Shown here: positions 5,938-6,829 of the stretch, one piece after another
Layout: every line of letters begins with the position of its first letter
Numbering within the stretch: position 1 is the first letter of the stretch
NCBI GenBank assembly: GCA_016839845.1
Contig: JAEOTL010000168.1
Location: 1-6,829 of the forward strand
Reading direction: 5' to 3'
Source of the DNA: Promethearchaeota archaeon
Lineage (GTDB): Archaea; Asgardarchaeota; Lokiarchaeia; Sigynarchaeales; SOKP01
DNA length: 6,829 nt
Translations under genes and position numbers: made by a program
Notes under the pieces: model-generated
Seen by the model: only the letters and a program-made list of their open reading frames with translations
The model's database searches: none
What the model was told of the DNA's origin: nothing

Positions 5938-6576
5938 ATGAATAAAATTAAAGAAGAAATAATTTCCATGCTAATTGAGCATTCTAGGATTATCTATTCT
6001 GTAATTTCAGATATGGGTGTTTATTATTCAACTTGGGTTAAAGATTACGAGTCTAATAAAGACAGCTTAGAAAAAAAGAAGAGCAAAATGCAACTACGAG
6101 AAGAAGATGGAGATGCTATTAAAATTCAATTGATCCAAAATTATTCTGAAGCAGGAGCCCAAGGCTTGGGGGACTATGTTGCCTTAATCCTAAAAATGGA
6201 TAATATTATTAACTATCCTCTTGAATTTGTTGATATGCTTCCTAAAATAAAGCTAGAAAGTGGAAAAGACGCAATAATTCAGAAAAAATATGAAAAACTG
6301 ATTAATAAAACTATCAATATGGCAGAGGTCTTAAAATCTGCTATTAAAAGTTTAAGAGATAAACCAGATATTGTCTTTAAAAATACTACCATGATCCATG
6401 AACTCGAGAATGAGATCGACACAATTTATCGAGACTTCTTAGAATCTATTTATTCTAATGATCAATTAGATATGAGAAAGCTTCTTAGGATTAGAGATAG
6501 CATTGTATTATTAGAACATTTAGCAGATACAATCCATGACATCGCTGATTTAATACGAATTTTGCTTTATCAATAA
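5938..6576 (+). CDS. DUF47/PhoU-like helical protein (phosphate transport accessory)
   Basis: This 212-residue, entirely helical, soluble protein resembles the DUF47 (PhoU_div) family, whose genes usually sit next to PiT-type phosphate permeases and are thought to modulate them. It has the two-half PhoU layout. The first half carries REEDGDAIKIQLIQNYSEAG (54-73) and LGDYVALILKMDNIINYP (77-94). The second carries HELENEIDTIYRDFL (154-168) and IRDSIVLLEHLADTIHDIAD (185-204). The repeated E/D-x3-D pattern is the one that binds iron or other metals in structurally known PhoU proteins. The start is secure: GTGGAG lies 5 bases before the ATG. It is divergent from the crotonase gene and is followed, after a U-rich stop, by a gene beginning with a membrane segment. 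The assignment rests on motifs and helical pattern, not on close similarity to a named protein. Confidence 0.72.
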   Translation: MNKIKEEIISMLIEHSRIIYSVISDMGVYYSTWVKDYESNKDSLEKKKSKMQLREEDGDAIKIQLIQNYSEAGAQGLGDYVALILKMDNIINYPLEFVDMLPKIKLESGKDAIIQKKYEKLINKTINMAEVLKSAIKSLRDKPDIVFKNTTMIHELENEIDTIYRDFLESIYSNDQLDMRKLLRIRDSIVLLEHLADTIHDIADLIRILLYQ

Positions 6577-6579
6577 TAT

Positions 6580-6599
6580 CTTTTTTACCCCCTTTTTTC
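6580..6599 (+). terminator. U-rich archaeal-type terminator after the PhoU-like gene
   Basis: Three bases after the TAA stop, the plus strand reads CTTTTTTACCCCCTTTTTTC: two T6 runs with no stem-loop before them. Archaeal RNA polymerase stops at such T tracts. This suggests the following gene has its own promoter, although read-through is possible. Confidence 0.5.
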
Positions 6600-6612
6600 T
6601 ATAACCCTAAAT

Positions 6613-6639
6613 AAGAAAGTTTATACGCAAGTTTATATT
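6613..6639 (+). promoter_or_regulatory. Doubled TATA-like promoter region of the last gene
   Basis: The 9-mer AAGTTTATA occurs at 6617-6625 and again at 6629-6637, a 12-bp period. The second copy runs on into TTTATATT (6632-6639), a good archaeal TATA-like word about 55 bases before the ATG at 6693. The first copy is preceded by an AAGAAA purine run like a BRE. Either could direct transcription with a short leader; together they could also be tandem promoters or a binding site. Confidence 0.4.
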
Positions 6640-6692
6640 ATTAACTCTTTAAATTAATAATATTAATATAGAAAAATTAGGATGTTAGATTT

Positions 6693-6829
6693 ATGAATGG
6701 TAAACACAAGTTTTATCTATTGCTTGTATCATTCCAAGTGTTTTTAGTTATCTTAGTGATATTCACTTCAAATGGAATCGTACGGTTTGTATCAGCTCAA
6801 CTCCCAACTACATTCGATTATTATGATTC
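6693..6829 (+). CDS. N-terminus of a membrane or secreted protein (cut by window edge)
   Basis: This frame opens with ATG at 6693 and stays open for 45 codons to the window edge, so only the N-terminus is visible. It has a short polar, positively charged start (MNGKHKFY), a long hydrophobic stretch (about residues 7-25), and then a second mildly hydrophobic part ending in VRFVSAQ. The latter could be a signal-peptidase site before an exposed LPTTFDYYD segment. A weak AGGA (6679-6682) sits 10 bases before the start, and TATA-like elements lie further upstream. The ATG at 6682 is out of frame and closes at once. Because DUF47 genes commonly precede PiT phosphate permeases, this may be such a permease with an N-terminal leader, but none of its diagnostic motifs are visible yet. 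An unrelated secreted protein is equally possible. Confidence 0.55.
   Translation, partial: MNGKHKFYLLLVSFQVFLVILVIFTSNGIVRFVSAQLPTTFDYYD

Overview
The window is an AT-rich stretch that reads as archaeal. The evidence is CCC1/VIT1-like membrane proteins of the type common in archaea, a DUF47/PhoU-like protein ahead of a membrane or secreted protein, TATA-like boxes in the gaps, U-rich stops in place of hairpin terminators, and some TTG starts with GGAG ribosome sites. The Lys/Ile/Asn-rich anaerobic gene content would suit a Lokiarchaeia-type Asgard archaeon, but that placement is a guess from style and not from a marker gene.

Minus strand, in order of transcription (right to left): a crotonase-fold enzyme (5717-4932); two paralogous CCC1/VIT1-like membrane proteins (4816-4187 and 4146-3454); a BadF/HgdC-type ATPase activator (3399-2602); and two subunits of a 2-hydroxyacyl-CoA dehydratase (2514-1384 and 1380-19). 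The last two are only 3 bases apart and are almost certainly co-translated. Plus strand: a DUF47/PhoU-like protein (5938-6576), then the first 45 codons of a protein with an N-terminal membrane or signal segment (6693 to the window edge), possibly a PiT phosphate permease judging by its neighbour.

How the genes may work together: the activator uses ATP to inject one electron into the two-subunit [4Fe-4S] dehydratase, which removes water from a (R)-2-hydroxyacyl-CoA by ketyl radical chemistry to give an enoyl-CoA. The crotonase could process such an enoyl-CoA. It keeps only one of the two classical hydratase glutamates, so isomerase-type chemistry is as likely as hydration. The two VIT-like proteins probably move Fe2+ or Mn2+ across a membrane, and their place between enzymes of an iron-sulfur pathway is the most thought-provoking part of the layout. 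No CoA-transferase, acyl-CoA dehydrogenase or electron-transfer flavoprotein is in view, so the substrate cannot be named.

No gap exceeds 300 bases. I saw no RNA gene, CRISPR array, insertion sequence or attachment site. Regulatory signals that can be pointed to are a 16-bp direct repeat with 19-bp period in the leader of the VIT-like pair, an 18-bp dyad in the divergent 5718-5937 gap, and doubled TATA-like elements before the last gene.
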